DNA of 64,000 bases, taken from the NCBI RefSeq assembly GCF_019669085.1, contig NZ_AP024401.1, positions 558,001-622,000 on the forward strand, given 5' to 3'. Source of the DNA: Borrelia sp. HM. Its GTDB lineage: Bacteria > Spirochaetota > Spirochaetia > Borreliales > Borreliaceae. The position numbers were made by a program, and so were the translations under genes. The first letter of the stretch is position 1. The number at the start of each line of letters is the position of its first letter. This document shows positions 25,679-33,713 of this stretch, one piece after another. The notes under the pieces were generated by a model, which saw only the letters and a program-made list of their open reading frames with translations, did not search any database and was not told where the DNA came from.

Positions 25679-25705
25679 AATAATAATATGTTATTATTGT
25701 CTTTT
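25679..25705. terminator. Weak A/T-only hairpin between gnd and the convergent exported-protein gene
   Basis: AATAATAA (25679-25686), a TATG loop and TTATTATT (25691-25698) are followed by GTCTTTT. The stem has no G or C, so its strength as a terminator is doubtful, although its position between two converging genes is right. Confidence 0.3.
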
Positions 25706-26243
25706 AAATATAATATTTAACGAATATTCCACCTACGATATTTGTTTTAAGTCCTGCATATATGTAATGATATGCAATAGATTTTGCATTTGACACAAAC
25801 TCTATTGAAGGGGCTATTTTAGCTCCTATTTCTACTTTTGTTGTTAGATCATATAAAATAGCTATTGGAATTCTAAATCCAAATCCTGTTTCCATGTTTT
25901 GAAAGTTTGATTTGTACGATGATATGTGTATATGTACACCAATCCCTGTTCCAAGAGATAATTTTTCTATCAATGGTATTGTAAATATCAGGTCTATAGC
26001 TGAGAGTATAAACACATTAAAATTATATTTTTTTGATTTGAGTTTGGAGCCTGACATATTAATACCATTGGTTCCTCCATAGCCTATTTCAAGATCAATA
26101 AATGGAAATGACATAATGTAGTTTAATATAGGATTGCCAATGCTTCCTCCAAATCCTATTTTTCTATCTAAGTATGAACTTCTTCCAAATGAATTAACCC
26201 ATATACCTAACGTTAGTATTACTATTAGCACTAATTGTTTCAT
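25704..26243 (-). CDS. Small exported barrel-like protein (DUF3996-like)
   Basis: The product has 179 residues from ATG 26243, which follows GAGGA at a normal distance; an in-frame ATG at 26261 adds six residues before the signal peptide. The signal peptide is MKQLVLIVILTLGIWVNSFG. The mature protein is built of glycine-rich strands (KIGFGGSIGNPILNYIMSFP, FIDLEIGYGG, LSLGTGIGVHIHI, TGFGFRIPIAILYD, VEIGAKIAPSIEF) ending with GGIFVKYYI. This looks like the small barrel proteins of Borrelia often labelled DUF3996. The role is unknown. A second member of the same type lies just upstream on the same strand, suggesting a paralogous pair. Confidence 0.7.
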   Translation of the reverse strand: MKQLVLIVILTLGIWVNSFGRSSYLDRKIGFGGSIGNPILNYIMSFPFIDLEIGYGGTNGINMSGSKLKSKKYNFNVFILSAIDLIFTIPLIEKLSLGTGIGVHIHISSYKSNFQNMETGFGFRIPIAILYDLTTKVEIGAKIAPSIEFVSNAKSIAYHYIYAGLKTNIVGGIFVKYYI

Positions 26244-26261
26244 TAAGTCCTCATCAATCAA

Positions 26262-26572
26262 GGTTTATGCATTATTATATGTTATTTTTAATAATTGATA
26301 AATTTTATAATAGAAAATTCTTTTTTAATTTGATTTTTTTTTGAGATTTTAGGTGCATATACTTATACTTTCTAAGTAAAAATCATCCATATTTTATATT
26401 TATAAATATAAGGTTAGTTTATTTTGCATAATTTTGATGATGAATAACAGCTTGATGGAAGGGGGGATATAATTTTATATATATTAATAATATACCTAGA
26501 TTGTTTTGCTTAATTTATAAAGAGAAAAGCATTAATTTTACTTTTTCTCTTTATTGGATAAATTTGTTTTAA
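26262..26572. other. Intergenic region between two exported-protein genes
   Basis: Apart from a hairpin at 26517-26554 these 311 bases are A/T-rich. On the plus strand a lone G run (about 26459-26467) resembles a ribosome-binding site but has no open frame after it. The promoter of the gene ending at 25704 should lie here; no clear hexamer pair was found. Confidence 0.5.
26517..26554 (-). terminator. Candidate terminator of the LEST-repeat exported protein
   Basis: A 12-bp stem, ATAAAGAGAAAA (26517-26528) with TTTTCTCTTTAT (26543-26554), encloses a 14-base loop. It lies 18 bases after the stop codon of the minus-strand gene. No clean T run follows, so the call is tentative. Confidence 0.5.
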
Positions 26573-27157
26573 TTATTTAAACCAAAAACGTATTCCCAGT
26601 GCTGCAAATATTTCCCATCTAAATCCAACTTTTTGGCTCCAAATATTGATTCCAAGGCCAGGTGCTAATTTTAAAAATACATCAAATTTTTTTTTGGTTA
26701 TTGCAAGGTTCAAGATCAATGGTAATCTTGCCCCTAGACTTACTGGTCCATTAGTTGTATGGTTCTTTTCCCATTGTGATAGCCATATTGTCCCATAACT
26801 ACCACATCCAACAGAAAAATCTAAGATATCTGTCCCTGCAAAGTTATTGTTTGTAGAAAATATATAATCTATTGCAAAAAAGAAAGTTTTCCAATCCTCA
26901 AAAAGGTTATTTGCTCCACTGTAGATACCAAGATCTACATCAAAATTCCAAATATTGAATTCTAAAACAATTGGGAATGGTAGTAAGATTCCTATGCCGA
27001 AATTACCTCTGGTTGTTGATTCTAGATTATGAGTTGTTGATTTGATATTTGTTATTGTCGTTGACTTTAGCTTTGTAATTGTTGATTCTAGATTTGCAAA
27101 AGCATATTTTGATAATAGCATGGACATTATTAGAATGAGTGTATGCTTTTTTATCAT
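26573..27157 (-). CDS. Exported barrel-like protein with short N-terminal repeats
   Basis: A 194-residue protein with signal peptide MIKKHTLILIMSMLLSKYAFA. Directly after the cleavage site come four copies of a 7-8 residue unit (NLESTIT, KLKSTTIT, NIKSTTH, NLESTTR). The rest is strand-rich with glycine and aromatic residues: FGIGILLPFPIVLEF, FDVDLGIYSG, VSLGARLPLILNLAI, FLKLAPGLGINIW, and a final FAALGIRFWFK ending in a basic residue. It is likely an outer-membrane protein of the same type as its downstream neighbour. GGAAGG lies a normal distance before ATG 27157. The function is unknown. Confidence 0.72.
   Translation of the reverse strand: MIKKHTLILIMSMLLSKYAFANLESTITKLKSTTITNIKSTTHNLESTTRGNFGIGILLPFPIVLEFNIWNFDVDLGIYSGANNLFEDWKTFFFAIDYIFSTNNNFAGTDILDFSVGCGSYGTIWLSQWEKNHTTNGPVSLGARLPLILNLAITKKKFDVFLKLAPGLGINIWSQKVGFRWEIFAALGIRFWFK
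27008..27094 (-). repeat. Degenerate 21-24 bp tandem repeat coding for (N/K)-(L/I)-(E/K)-S-T
   Basis: Four imperfect in-frame units within the exported-protein gene encode N-x-(E/K)-S-T-T-like heptads immediately after the signal peptide. Copy number could vary without shifting the frame only when a unit is a multiple of three bases, as here. Confidence 0.6.
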
Positions 27158-27190
27158 AAGTTTTTTCCTTCCTTTTTTATCATAAGTTTT
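27147..27190 (-). repeat. 18-bp direct repeat spanning the start codon of the exported-protein gene
   Basis: The same 18 bases occur at 27147-27164 and 27173-27190, a 26-bp period. The copy at 27147-27164 contains the true ATG (27157-27155). The other copy gives an upstream ATG (27183) opening a 9-codon frame, MIKKEGKNL, whose TGA overlaps the true start as ATGA. Confidence 0.7.
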
Positions 27191-27659
27191 GTGTTATTTT
27201 TTTTATTATAAATCTTAATCATAGATTTTCATAATTCATTAAGTTTGCAATTAAGATAAAAAAGTTTATTGATTATTTAGTTTTCTATTTATAGTGATAA
27301 TATGGAAGTGAGTTGTCTTTTAGTAATATGCTTAATTTCACTTTTTTGCATAATTTCAATTGCTTGAAATAAAAGAGCAAATGATTTGTGATGATAGTTA
27401 TATATAATAATATAGAATATATATATATTTTTTTTATATAATCTATTTAAGTAAAAAAGTATTTATGTTTTATTAGATTTAATTTTAAACACAATTTTTA
27501 TTGTGGTTGATAGCTTAAACATTAGTTTATATTTGTGTTTGGTATTGAAATTTTTGATTTATAATTGATACATGACATTATATAAGGATATGTGGAGTTT
27601 GCATAAAATTGACTATTACTCTCTTTATAATTATTAATTATCTTAATTAAGGGGCATTT
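27191..27659. other. Gap upstream of the chemotaxis operon
   Basis: About 470 bases without a supported gene. It contains long A/T runs, for example around 27410-27440. A 21-codon frame at 27303-27368 reads as a bare hydrophobic peptide and is probably a remnant or chance. A candidate promoter lies at 27554-27582. Confidence 0.6.
27554..27582 (+). promoter_or_regulatory. Candidate promoter of the cheW-cheA operon
   Basis: TTGATT (27554-27559), a 17-base spacer and ATTATA (27577-27582) would give a leader of about 70 bases before cheW. The hexamers are imperfect and the region is A/T-rich. Confidence 0.3.
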
Positions 27660-28202
27660 ATGGAATTAAAAACCAATGTACAAGATAAGTTAAAGTTAAG
27701 TCAATATCTTTTATTTAGTTTAGATGAACTTTATGCGATTGAGATTAAGTATGTTGTTGAAGTATTGGAGTATACTAGAATATCAAAAATACCAAGGACC
27801 CCTGATTATATGGCAGGAATAATTAATAATAGAGGTAAAATAGTACCGATAATTGATATTAGAAAACAATTTGGTATGGAAGATCGTAAAGTTAATGATG
27901 ATGGAATTAAAAAGAATAAAAACGTTAGTATTTCAAATATAATTATATTAACTTTGATATATGAAGGAAATGAATTAAATCTTGGAATTCTAGTAGATTA
28001 TGTTAATGAGGTTCTTGAATTAAATCCATTTGATATTGATGATGCTCCAAAGCTTGGTACTGGATTTAATTCAAGGTTTATATCTGGGATTGGTAGAAAT
28101 AATAATAGGTTTATTATTATTCTTGATATAGAAAATCTATTTGATATTAAAGAACTCTCAAAGTTTAAAAATACTACAGTCAATCACTCTGATTATGATT
28201 AA
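27660..28202 (+). CDS. cheW2: Chemotaxis coupling protein CheW
   Basis: Links methyl-accepting proteins to CheA in the polar signalling array. A single CheW domain fills the 180 residues: YLLFSLDELYAIEIKYVVEV, the signature RTPDYMAGIINNRGKIVPII, and LGILVDYVNEVLEL. An Asn/Lys-rich insertion (about residues 77-90) lengthens one loop, and a short polar tail follows the domain. GGGG lies before ATG 27660. It heads a six-gene operon. I take it as the CheW2 orthologue (BB_0565) by position. Confidence 0.93.
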   Translation: MELKTNVQDKLKLSQYLLFSLDELYAIEIKYVVEVLEYTRISKIPRTPDYMAGIINNRGKIVPIIDIRKQFGMEDRKVNDDGIKKNKNVSISNIIILTLIYEGNELNLGILVDYVNEVLELNPFDIDDAPKLGTGFNSRFISGIGRNNNRFIIILDIENLFDIKELSKFKNTTVNHSDYD

Positions 28203-28220
28203 TAGGAGTTTTTAGGTATT

Positions 28221-28532
28221 ATGATTTATAAGCCAGCAGGGGAACTTGTAGTAAATAATATTTTTAAGGTTAAAGAAGACCTTTTAAATATTTTCAAAGA
28301 AATGAAAGAAAAAGAGACATTAATTATTAATCTTGCAAATGTAGAAAAAGTGGATGTTACTTTTATACAAATTTTGTATGCTGCCAATAAATATGCTAAA
28401 GATAAAAATCTGTTTGTAAAGATAGAATATCCATCTGATGAAGTTTTAAGTTCATTAATATATGGTGGATTTTTAAGTGATATTGAAGATATTGATAATT
28501 TAGATTTAGGGTGTAATTTAATTAAATTTTAG
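28221..28532 (+). CDS. STAS-domain protein in the chemotaxis operon
   Basis: A 103-residue single STAS domain, the fold of anti-sigma-factor antagonists. The central loop reads VEKVDVTFIQILYAA, where classical members have DSSG with a phosphorylated serine. Here Val takes the phospho position and Thr follows, so regulation by serine phosphorylation is doubtful. It lies between cheW and cheA (18- and 23-base gaps). A structural or signalling role with the kinase is likely but unproven. It corresponds to BB_0566. Confidence 0.85.
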   Translation: MIYKPAGELVVNNIFKVKEDLLNIFKEMKEKETLIINLANVEKVDVTFIQILYAANKYAKDKNLFVKIEYPSDEVLSSLIYGGFLSDIEDIDNLDLGCNLIKF

Positions 28533-28555
28533 TTTTAGATATTTAAGGTCAGTGT

Positions 28556-30697
28556 ATGAATAGTAATGATATGATTGATAAATTTAAAGATTCTTTTAAA
28601 GAGGAGTCTGTAGAAAATATTTTAGATATTGAGCAAGCACTTCTTAATATTGAATTTGAATCAGGCAAAGAGGTTATTAAATCTATTTTTCGAAATTTTC
28701 ATACAATAAAGGGTAGTGCTGGTATGTTTGGATTTAATTTAACAGCTTCTCTTGTGCATGAAATAGAAACGATTCTTGACCCTATAAAGGAAGGCCGTAA
28801 TTTATTTGATCAAAATATTGTTGATGCTACTTTGATGGCAGTTGATTTTATTCGAGAGCTGATTGAAGGTGATGAGGCTATTAGTGAGATTGCATATAAA
28901 GAGCGTGAAAAATTTTTAATAGACGAAATAAAAAAAGGGTTTGGACTTGGTGTTGATTTGGTTTTACCTGCTGTTAAAAAAGAAGAAGTCAGTTCTTCTA
29001 GTAATTTAAGTTCTCAAGGAGCTGTATTAGATACATCTTTAGAGGAATATAAATTTGAAGAAGAAGCTTTAAGTGTTGAGACTAAATTTTATAGAATTCT
29101 TTTTTTACCTTCAAGGGGAATTTTATTTCATGGGCATAAGCCAATCAATTTTTTAAAAAAATTATTAAATCTTGGTAATGGACAAGTTAGGGCTAGAGTG
29201 AAAAATATTCCTAATTTGGAGTTAATATCTGCTGATAATGTTTATGTTGAGTGGGAAGTTAAGTTAGAGACAGAAGAGAGTAAAAAGTCTGTAGAAGATA
29301 TTTTTATGTTTTTAGATGCACAATCAAAATTTGTTGTTGAAGAAGTTGATATGTCTTATGAAATCCCTGAAGATTTAAAGCTTGATTCTTTAGTAGATAA
29401 TTTAGATAAAGATATTGATGATGAGATATTTTCTAAGGAAAGGCAAATTTTATCACCATCAAAGGAAATACATAATAAAACTTCTCTTAAAGGCAATGTA
29501 TTTAATTTGATTGATGATGCTGCAAGGAGTAAAGTCAATATTTCAAGTATTAAGGTTGATTCGAGGAAATTAGATCATTTGGTGAATCTTGTTGGTGAGC
29601 TTGTAACGATTCAATCTAAGTTATCAAAGGAAGCTGAGAATAGCAATCTTAATGTTTTAAATTCAATTTCAGCTGAATTTTCTTTTCTGATTAATGAACT
29701 AAGAGATTATACCACAGGACTTCGTACGGTTCCTATTGAAATTTTATTTGTAAAATTTCAAAGAATAATTAAGGATTTATCTGCTCAGCTTGGCAAGTCA
29801 ATTTCTTATGATGTTCAAGGTGGTGATACTGTTCTTGATAAAAGTATTATTGAAAGGTTAAATGAACCTTTAATCCATTTGATAAGAAATTCAATTGATC
29901 ATGGAATTGAGCCTGTTGAAGAGAGAGTAAAAGCAGGAAAAAATCCTAAAGGTACAATTAAGCTTTCTGCATATCAGTCAGGAGATGCTGTAATTGTTAC
30001 TATTGAGGATGATGGTAAGGGCCTTGATAAACTTAAGATCATTAAGAGGGCTATAGAAAAAAATATAATATCTGAGGCAGCTTCAAAAATTTTGTCTAGT
30101 AAAGATGTCTATAATTTGATTTTTGAACCTGGGTTCTCCACAGCTGATGCTGTTACTAATATATCAGGGCGTGGTGTTGGAATGGATGTTGTGAGAACGC
30201 AAGTAGAGGCTCTTAGAGGTAATGTTGTTCTTGAGAGTGAATTTGGTAAATATACTCGAACAAAGTTGATTTTTCCTTTAACTTTGGCAATTATTGAAGG
30301 TTGGCTAATTAAAGTACAAGAAGAGCATTTTATAGTTCCTCTCTCTACTGTTGAATCTTGTCTTGAGGCAAATAAATTGGTTTCTAAAAGCTATGGACTT
30401 GAAAATAATGGTAGTGTTATGGATTATAGAGGGAGCATGATTAGTTTTATACGTTTGCGAGAGTTTTTTGGAATATCTGAAGAAAAAAGTTATAGTGAGT
30501 ATGTTGTTGTTGTTAATACAAATAGTGGTAAAATAGGACTTATAGTGGATGAGATATTAGGGCAACATCAAACCGTTATAAAGACTTTAGGTAAAATTTA
30601 TTCTAAAGCAGAAGGTGTTTCTGGAGCTACAATACTTGGAGATGGTAGTCTAGCACTTGTAATTGATGTTGATGCTTTAACTAAATCTATAAGATAG
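28556..30697 (+). CDS. cheA1: Chemotaxis histidine kinase CheA
   Basis: A 713-residue kinase with the standard layout. The HPt domain has phospho-acceptor His49 in FHTIKGSAG. A linker and a P2-like response-regulator-binding region follow (about 170-270). Dimerisation helices begin near residue 330 (VDSRKLDHLVNLVGELVTIQ). The ATPase motifs are HLIRNSIDHGIEP (N box), EDDGKGLD (G1), FEPGFSTAD (F) and GRGVGMDVV (G2). The C-terminal CheW-like domain ends the protein. All catalytic motifs look intact. It would phosphorylate the CheB and CheY encoded downstream. It corresponds to CheA1, BB_0567. Confidence 0.96.
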   Translation: MNSNDMIDKFKDSFKEESVENILDIEQALLNIEFESGKEVIKSIFRNFHTIKGSAGMFGFNLTASLVHEIETILDPIKEGRNLFDQNIVDATLMAVDFIRELIEGDEAISEIAYKEREKFLIDEIKKGFGLGVDLVLPAVKKEEVSSSSNLSSQGAVLDTSLEEYKFEEEALSVETKFYRILFLPSRGILFHGHKPINFLKKLLNLGNGQVRARVKNIPNLELISADNVYVEWEVKLETEESKKSVEDIFMFLDAQSKFVVEEVDMSYEIPEDLKLDSLVDNLDKDIDDEIFSKERQILSPSKEIHNKTSLKGNVFNLIDDAARSKVNISSIKVDSRKLDHLVNLVGELVTIQSKLSKEAENSNLNVLNSISAEFSFLINELRDYTTGLRTVPIEILFVKFQRIIKDLSAQLGKSISYDVQGGDTVLDKSIIERLNEPLIHLIRNSIDHGIEPVEERVKAGKNPKGTIKLSAYQSGDAVIVTIEDDGKGLDKLKIIKRAIEKNIISEAASKILSSKDVYNLIFEPGFSTADAVTNISGRGVGMDVVRTQVEALRGNVVLESEFGKYTRTKLIFPLTLAIIEGWLIKVQEEHFIVPLSTVESCLEANKLVSKSYGLENNGSVMDYRGSMISFIRLREFFGISEEKSYSEYVVVVNTNSGKIGLIVDEILGQHQTVIKTLGKIYSKAEGVSGATILGDGSLALVIDVDALTKSIR

Positions 30698-30761
30698 TAT
30701 TTTTAAATAATATATTTGGGATTTTATAAGGTAGGGATTTATAGTAAAAAAGAGTAGTAAT

Positions 30762-31916
30762 GTGAAGATATTAATAATTGATATTCAAGGTCTTATAAGG
30801 CAGGTTTTTGTTAAAGCTTTTTCTAATGATGCTAATGTTGAAATATTAAATCCTGGTTTTAATTCTTTAAACCTTATTAATGTTTTTTTGCAAAAATTTC
30901 CTAATGTGGTTATTGTTGATGAAAATACAGCTAAGTCGCACTTTGGGATTGCTCTTAACAATGTTCTTAATAATATTTCAATTCCCGTTGTTTTTATAAC
31001 ACAAAATGAGGTTTCTCCAAACTTTGGGTTTCTTGAATCTAAGCAAAATAGAATTAAATTAATAATAAATAAACTTAATTTTAAACTGACAATTAATTTA
31101 TTTAGAAGTGATTATTTGGATTTAATAAAATCTGAAGTCGTAAAACTAGCTAATAATAAATTTGTTGCTTCTTTTGAACCCAAAATAATTAAAGCTCCCC
31201 ATGATTTTTTTAGTCAGTCTGAAGATAAGAAAGCTGATACAGATACTTCTGGTATAACTAAAAATTATAGAGTCTCAGATGTTATTAATGTTGCGCCTAA
31301 AAATGATCCAGATGTTGTTTTAAAATATAAAGGTGTTATTAATAAAAATAAAACAGGAAAAGTTATTTTTGTTGGAGCTTCAACAGGTGGTACTGAGGCT
31401 TTAAGAGTTTTTTTAAAAATTTTTAAAAAAGACTCTCCTCCAATTGTTATTGTGCAACATATGCCAGGTGGATTTACAACATCTTTTGCCAGAAGTTTGA
31501 ATAATGAACTTGAAATTGATGTAAAAGAGGCTGAAGATGGAGATATTTTAAGACCCGGTCTTGTAATAATTGCAAATGGTCATTATCATTTAATTGTGAA
31601 GTATGCTAATGGAAATTATTTTGTTAATTTATTAGATGGGCCCTTAGTTAGTAGACATAGACCTTCTGTTAACGTGTTATTTCGTTCTGCTGCTATGTAT
31701 GCTGGAGAGAATGCTATTGGAGTTATGCTTACGGGAATGGGAGATGATGGTGCTTTTTGTATGCTTGAAATGAAGAAAAGTGGTGCATACAATATTGCGC
31801 AAGATCAGGCAACATCTGTAATATTTGGTATGCCTATGGAGGCAATAAAAATAGGTGCTGTAGATAAAGTCCTTCCTTTAAATAAGATATCGGAATATAT
31901 TTTGAGGAGACCTTGA
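30762..31916 (+). CDS. cheB2: Chemotaxis methylesterase CheB with eroded receiver domain
   Basis: Removes methyl groups from glutamates of chemoreceptors. The C-terminal methylesterase (about residues 200-380) has its triad regions: GASTGGTEAL (Ser), QHMPGGFTTSFAR (His) and MLTGMGDDGA (Asp). The N-terminal receiver is degenerate. The acidic pair is reduced to IIDIQG, Asp56-like VVIVDENTA and the Thr in VFITQ remain, and the conserved Lys is not placed with confidence. A low-complexity linker joins the two. The start is GTG at 30762. Its end overlaps the next gene by 4 bases. It corresponds to CheB2, BB_0568. Confidence 0.92.
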   Translation: MKILIIDIQGLIRQVFVKAFSNDANVEILNPGFNSLNLINVFLQKFPNVVIVDENTAKSHFGIALNNVLNNISIPVVFITQNEVSPNFGFLESKQNRIKLIINKLNFKLTINLFRSDYLDLIKSEVVKLANNKFVASFEPKIIKAPHDFFSQSEDKKADTDTSGITKNYRVSDVINVAPKNDPDVVLKYKGVINKNKTGKVIFVGASTGGTEALRVFLKIFKKDSPPIVIVQHMPGGFTTSFARSLNNELEIDVKEAEDGDILRPGLVIIANGHYHLIVKYANGNYFVNLLDGPLVSRHRPSVNVLFRSAAMYAGENAIGVMLTGMGDDGAFCMLEMKKSGAYNIAQDQATSVIFGMPMEAIKIGAVDKVLPLNKISEYILRRP

Positions 31917-33688
31917 TGGAGGATAATAATAAATTTTTAGATATTAATCCTCATATTGATAAATTAATTTCCGAGCTTGAGGATTTTAATAATCATTCAA
32001 AACAGATTTATACTAGTTTAAGTAAGTCAATTCCTAAATTAATAGAGAAAATTTCTAAAGATATTAAAGATTTATCTTTTAATATTGGTTTTATTTCTAA
32101 TCTTGATATTGATAATGATTATTCTTTAAATAACTTTATTTCGAAAGTAATAAGGGTATTAGATGATTTTGTATCTTATTTCAATTCATCAGCTACGTTG
32201 CTTGAAACTCAGTTTAGCGTAATAAGGGATAAGGTTAAAGACATAGAGATTCTTGAAGATGTAATTGAAAAGATGAAAAAAAGTTCCATTGATATGGAAA
32301 TAATGTCTATTAATACATTAACTGTTGCTATGAGGGCTGGAAGAGCAGGAGGTGCTTTTTCTTATATTACAAATGAGATTAAAACTTTGACCCAATCTAT
32401 GATTAAGCAAGCAGATCAGCTTACTAGTAGAGGTAGAGATATTAAAATTGGACTTGATCGTTCGAAAGATCAGATACTTGAGAATAATATTGCAGAAAAT
32501 CAAATTCTTGAAGAATTTAAAGATAATTTGGTTAAGAATATAGATGAGTTCTCAGGAGGAATAGGAGAAGTTATTGCCTTTTATGATAATATATTAGGCA
32601 TACTTACTGATTTTAAATTTAAGTTTTTAAATGCTGTATCTTATCTACAGTTTCAAGATAGACTTACTCAATCTTTGTACCATTTAAATATTATGTATTC
32701 AAGTGTTGATGTGTTAAGATTTAAAGACATAAGTGAAATTCAAAAATTAAAAGTTTTATCTGTTTTTACAGATTCATCTAAGATGATAATTAAAGATGTT
32801 ATTGCTAAATTGGATGAGAATTTTATGGCTTTTGAAGGATTTCTTGATACGTCTATTTCTTCTATTAGTGTTATTAATGATTTAAAATCAGATAATTCTT
32901 CGTATGTTGATATTTCAAGATCAGTAGAATCTTTTTCAGTTATTTTATCAAGTTTACTTAGAAGAATTGATGATGTTGAAAAAAATAATGCTGACTTTTT
33001 AAATCTTTATTATGAGCAGATTAAGCTTGTTAAATCCTTAGAATTTATGTTTTCAAATATTTCAGCTATTTCTTCTAGGTTTCAAAACATTAATATAGCT
33101 TCTAAAATAGAGGTTGTAAAAAGAGTTGAACTTGAAGATATGGAGAGTAATATTTCTGAGATGTCAGAAATTATCAATAATATTGATCAAAATATTATTA
33201 AAGGACGAGAATTTTTGACTCAAATAATATTTTTTTTTGAAAGAGTTGTAAAGGATTGTGATAATAGGTTTTATTTTGAAAAAAATAATTTTAACAGGTT
33301 TAAAAAATTATTTGTGGAATTAAAGAATAATATTATTGAGATAAAAAATATTGCTATTGATCATGTATTATCTTATGAGATATTTCCAGTTAATTTTTTA
33401 GAAATTTTTGAAGAAATTAAATCAGATATTCAAAATATTAAGAATTTAAAGCTTAATCTTTTAAATATTGAGAAAATTTTGGTTAAGATGGATGATGATA
33501 TTAATAGTATTCTTGGTTTAGAATTGTTGAAAAATGGTTTGAATTGTGTTGAAATTGAAGACAAGGAATTTATTCGCAGAATTGCTGGTAGATTTACTTT
33601 ATTTGTTCATAAAAAATATTTATTGTCTCTTATTGAAGATGAAAGAGATGTACCGTCATTAGACGAAGGTAGTGTAATTTTATTTTGA
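31913..33688 (+). CDS. Soluble MCP-like coiled-coil protein of the chemotaxis operon
   Basis: A 591-residue helical protein without signal peptide or membrane segment. Residues 127-160, DMEIMSINTLTVAMRAGRAG, then GAFSYITNEIKTLTQS, copy the hairpin tip of methyl-accepting proteins (family TnlLALNAAIEAARAGE.GrGFaVVA.EIR.La). However, the Glu and Asn contacts that form the CheA/CheW interface are changed (N-A-A-I-E to T-V-A-M-R). A second, weaker match lies near residue 390 (SRFQNINIASKIEVVKRVEL). It probably forms a divergent cytoplasmic receptor or array scaffold. It starts within the cheB stop. It corresponds to BB_0569. Confidence 0.75.
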   Translation: MMEDNNKFLDINPHIDKLISELEDFNNHSKQIYTSLSKSIPKLIEKISKDIKDLSFNIGFISNLDIDNDYSLNNFISKVIRVLDDFVSYFNSSATLLETQFSVIRDKVKDIEILEDVIEKMKKSSIDMEIMSINTLTVAMRAGRAGGAFSYITNEIKTLTQSMIKQADQLTSRGRDIKIGLDRSKDQILENNIAENQILEEFKDNLVKNIDEFSGGIGEVIAFYDNILGILTDFKFKFLNAVSYLQFQDRLTQSLYHLNIMYSSVDVLRFKDISEIQKLKVLSVFTDSSKMIIKDVIAKLDENFMAFEGFLDTSISSISVINDLKSDNSSYVDISRSVESFSVILSSLLRRIDDVEKNNADFLNLYYEQIKLVKSLEFMFSNISAISSRFQNINIASKIEVVKRVELEDMESNISEMSEIINNIDQNIIKGREFLTQIIFFFERVVKDCDNRFYFEKNNFNRFKKLFVELKNNIIEIKNIAIDHVLSYEIFPVNFLEIFEEIKSDIQNIKNLKLNLLNIEKILVKMDDDINSILGLELLKNGLNCVEIEDKEFIRRIAGRFTLFVHKKYLLSLIEDERDVPSLDEGSVILF

Positions 33689-33713
33689 TTTTTGTATGGT
33701 TTAGGAGCGTTAA

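Noticed and set aside
27609-27631. TTGACT and TATAAT just before cheW
   Set aside because: Both hexamers are good, but the spacer is only 11 bases, too short for a sigma-70 promoter.
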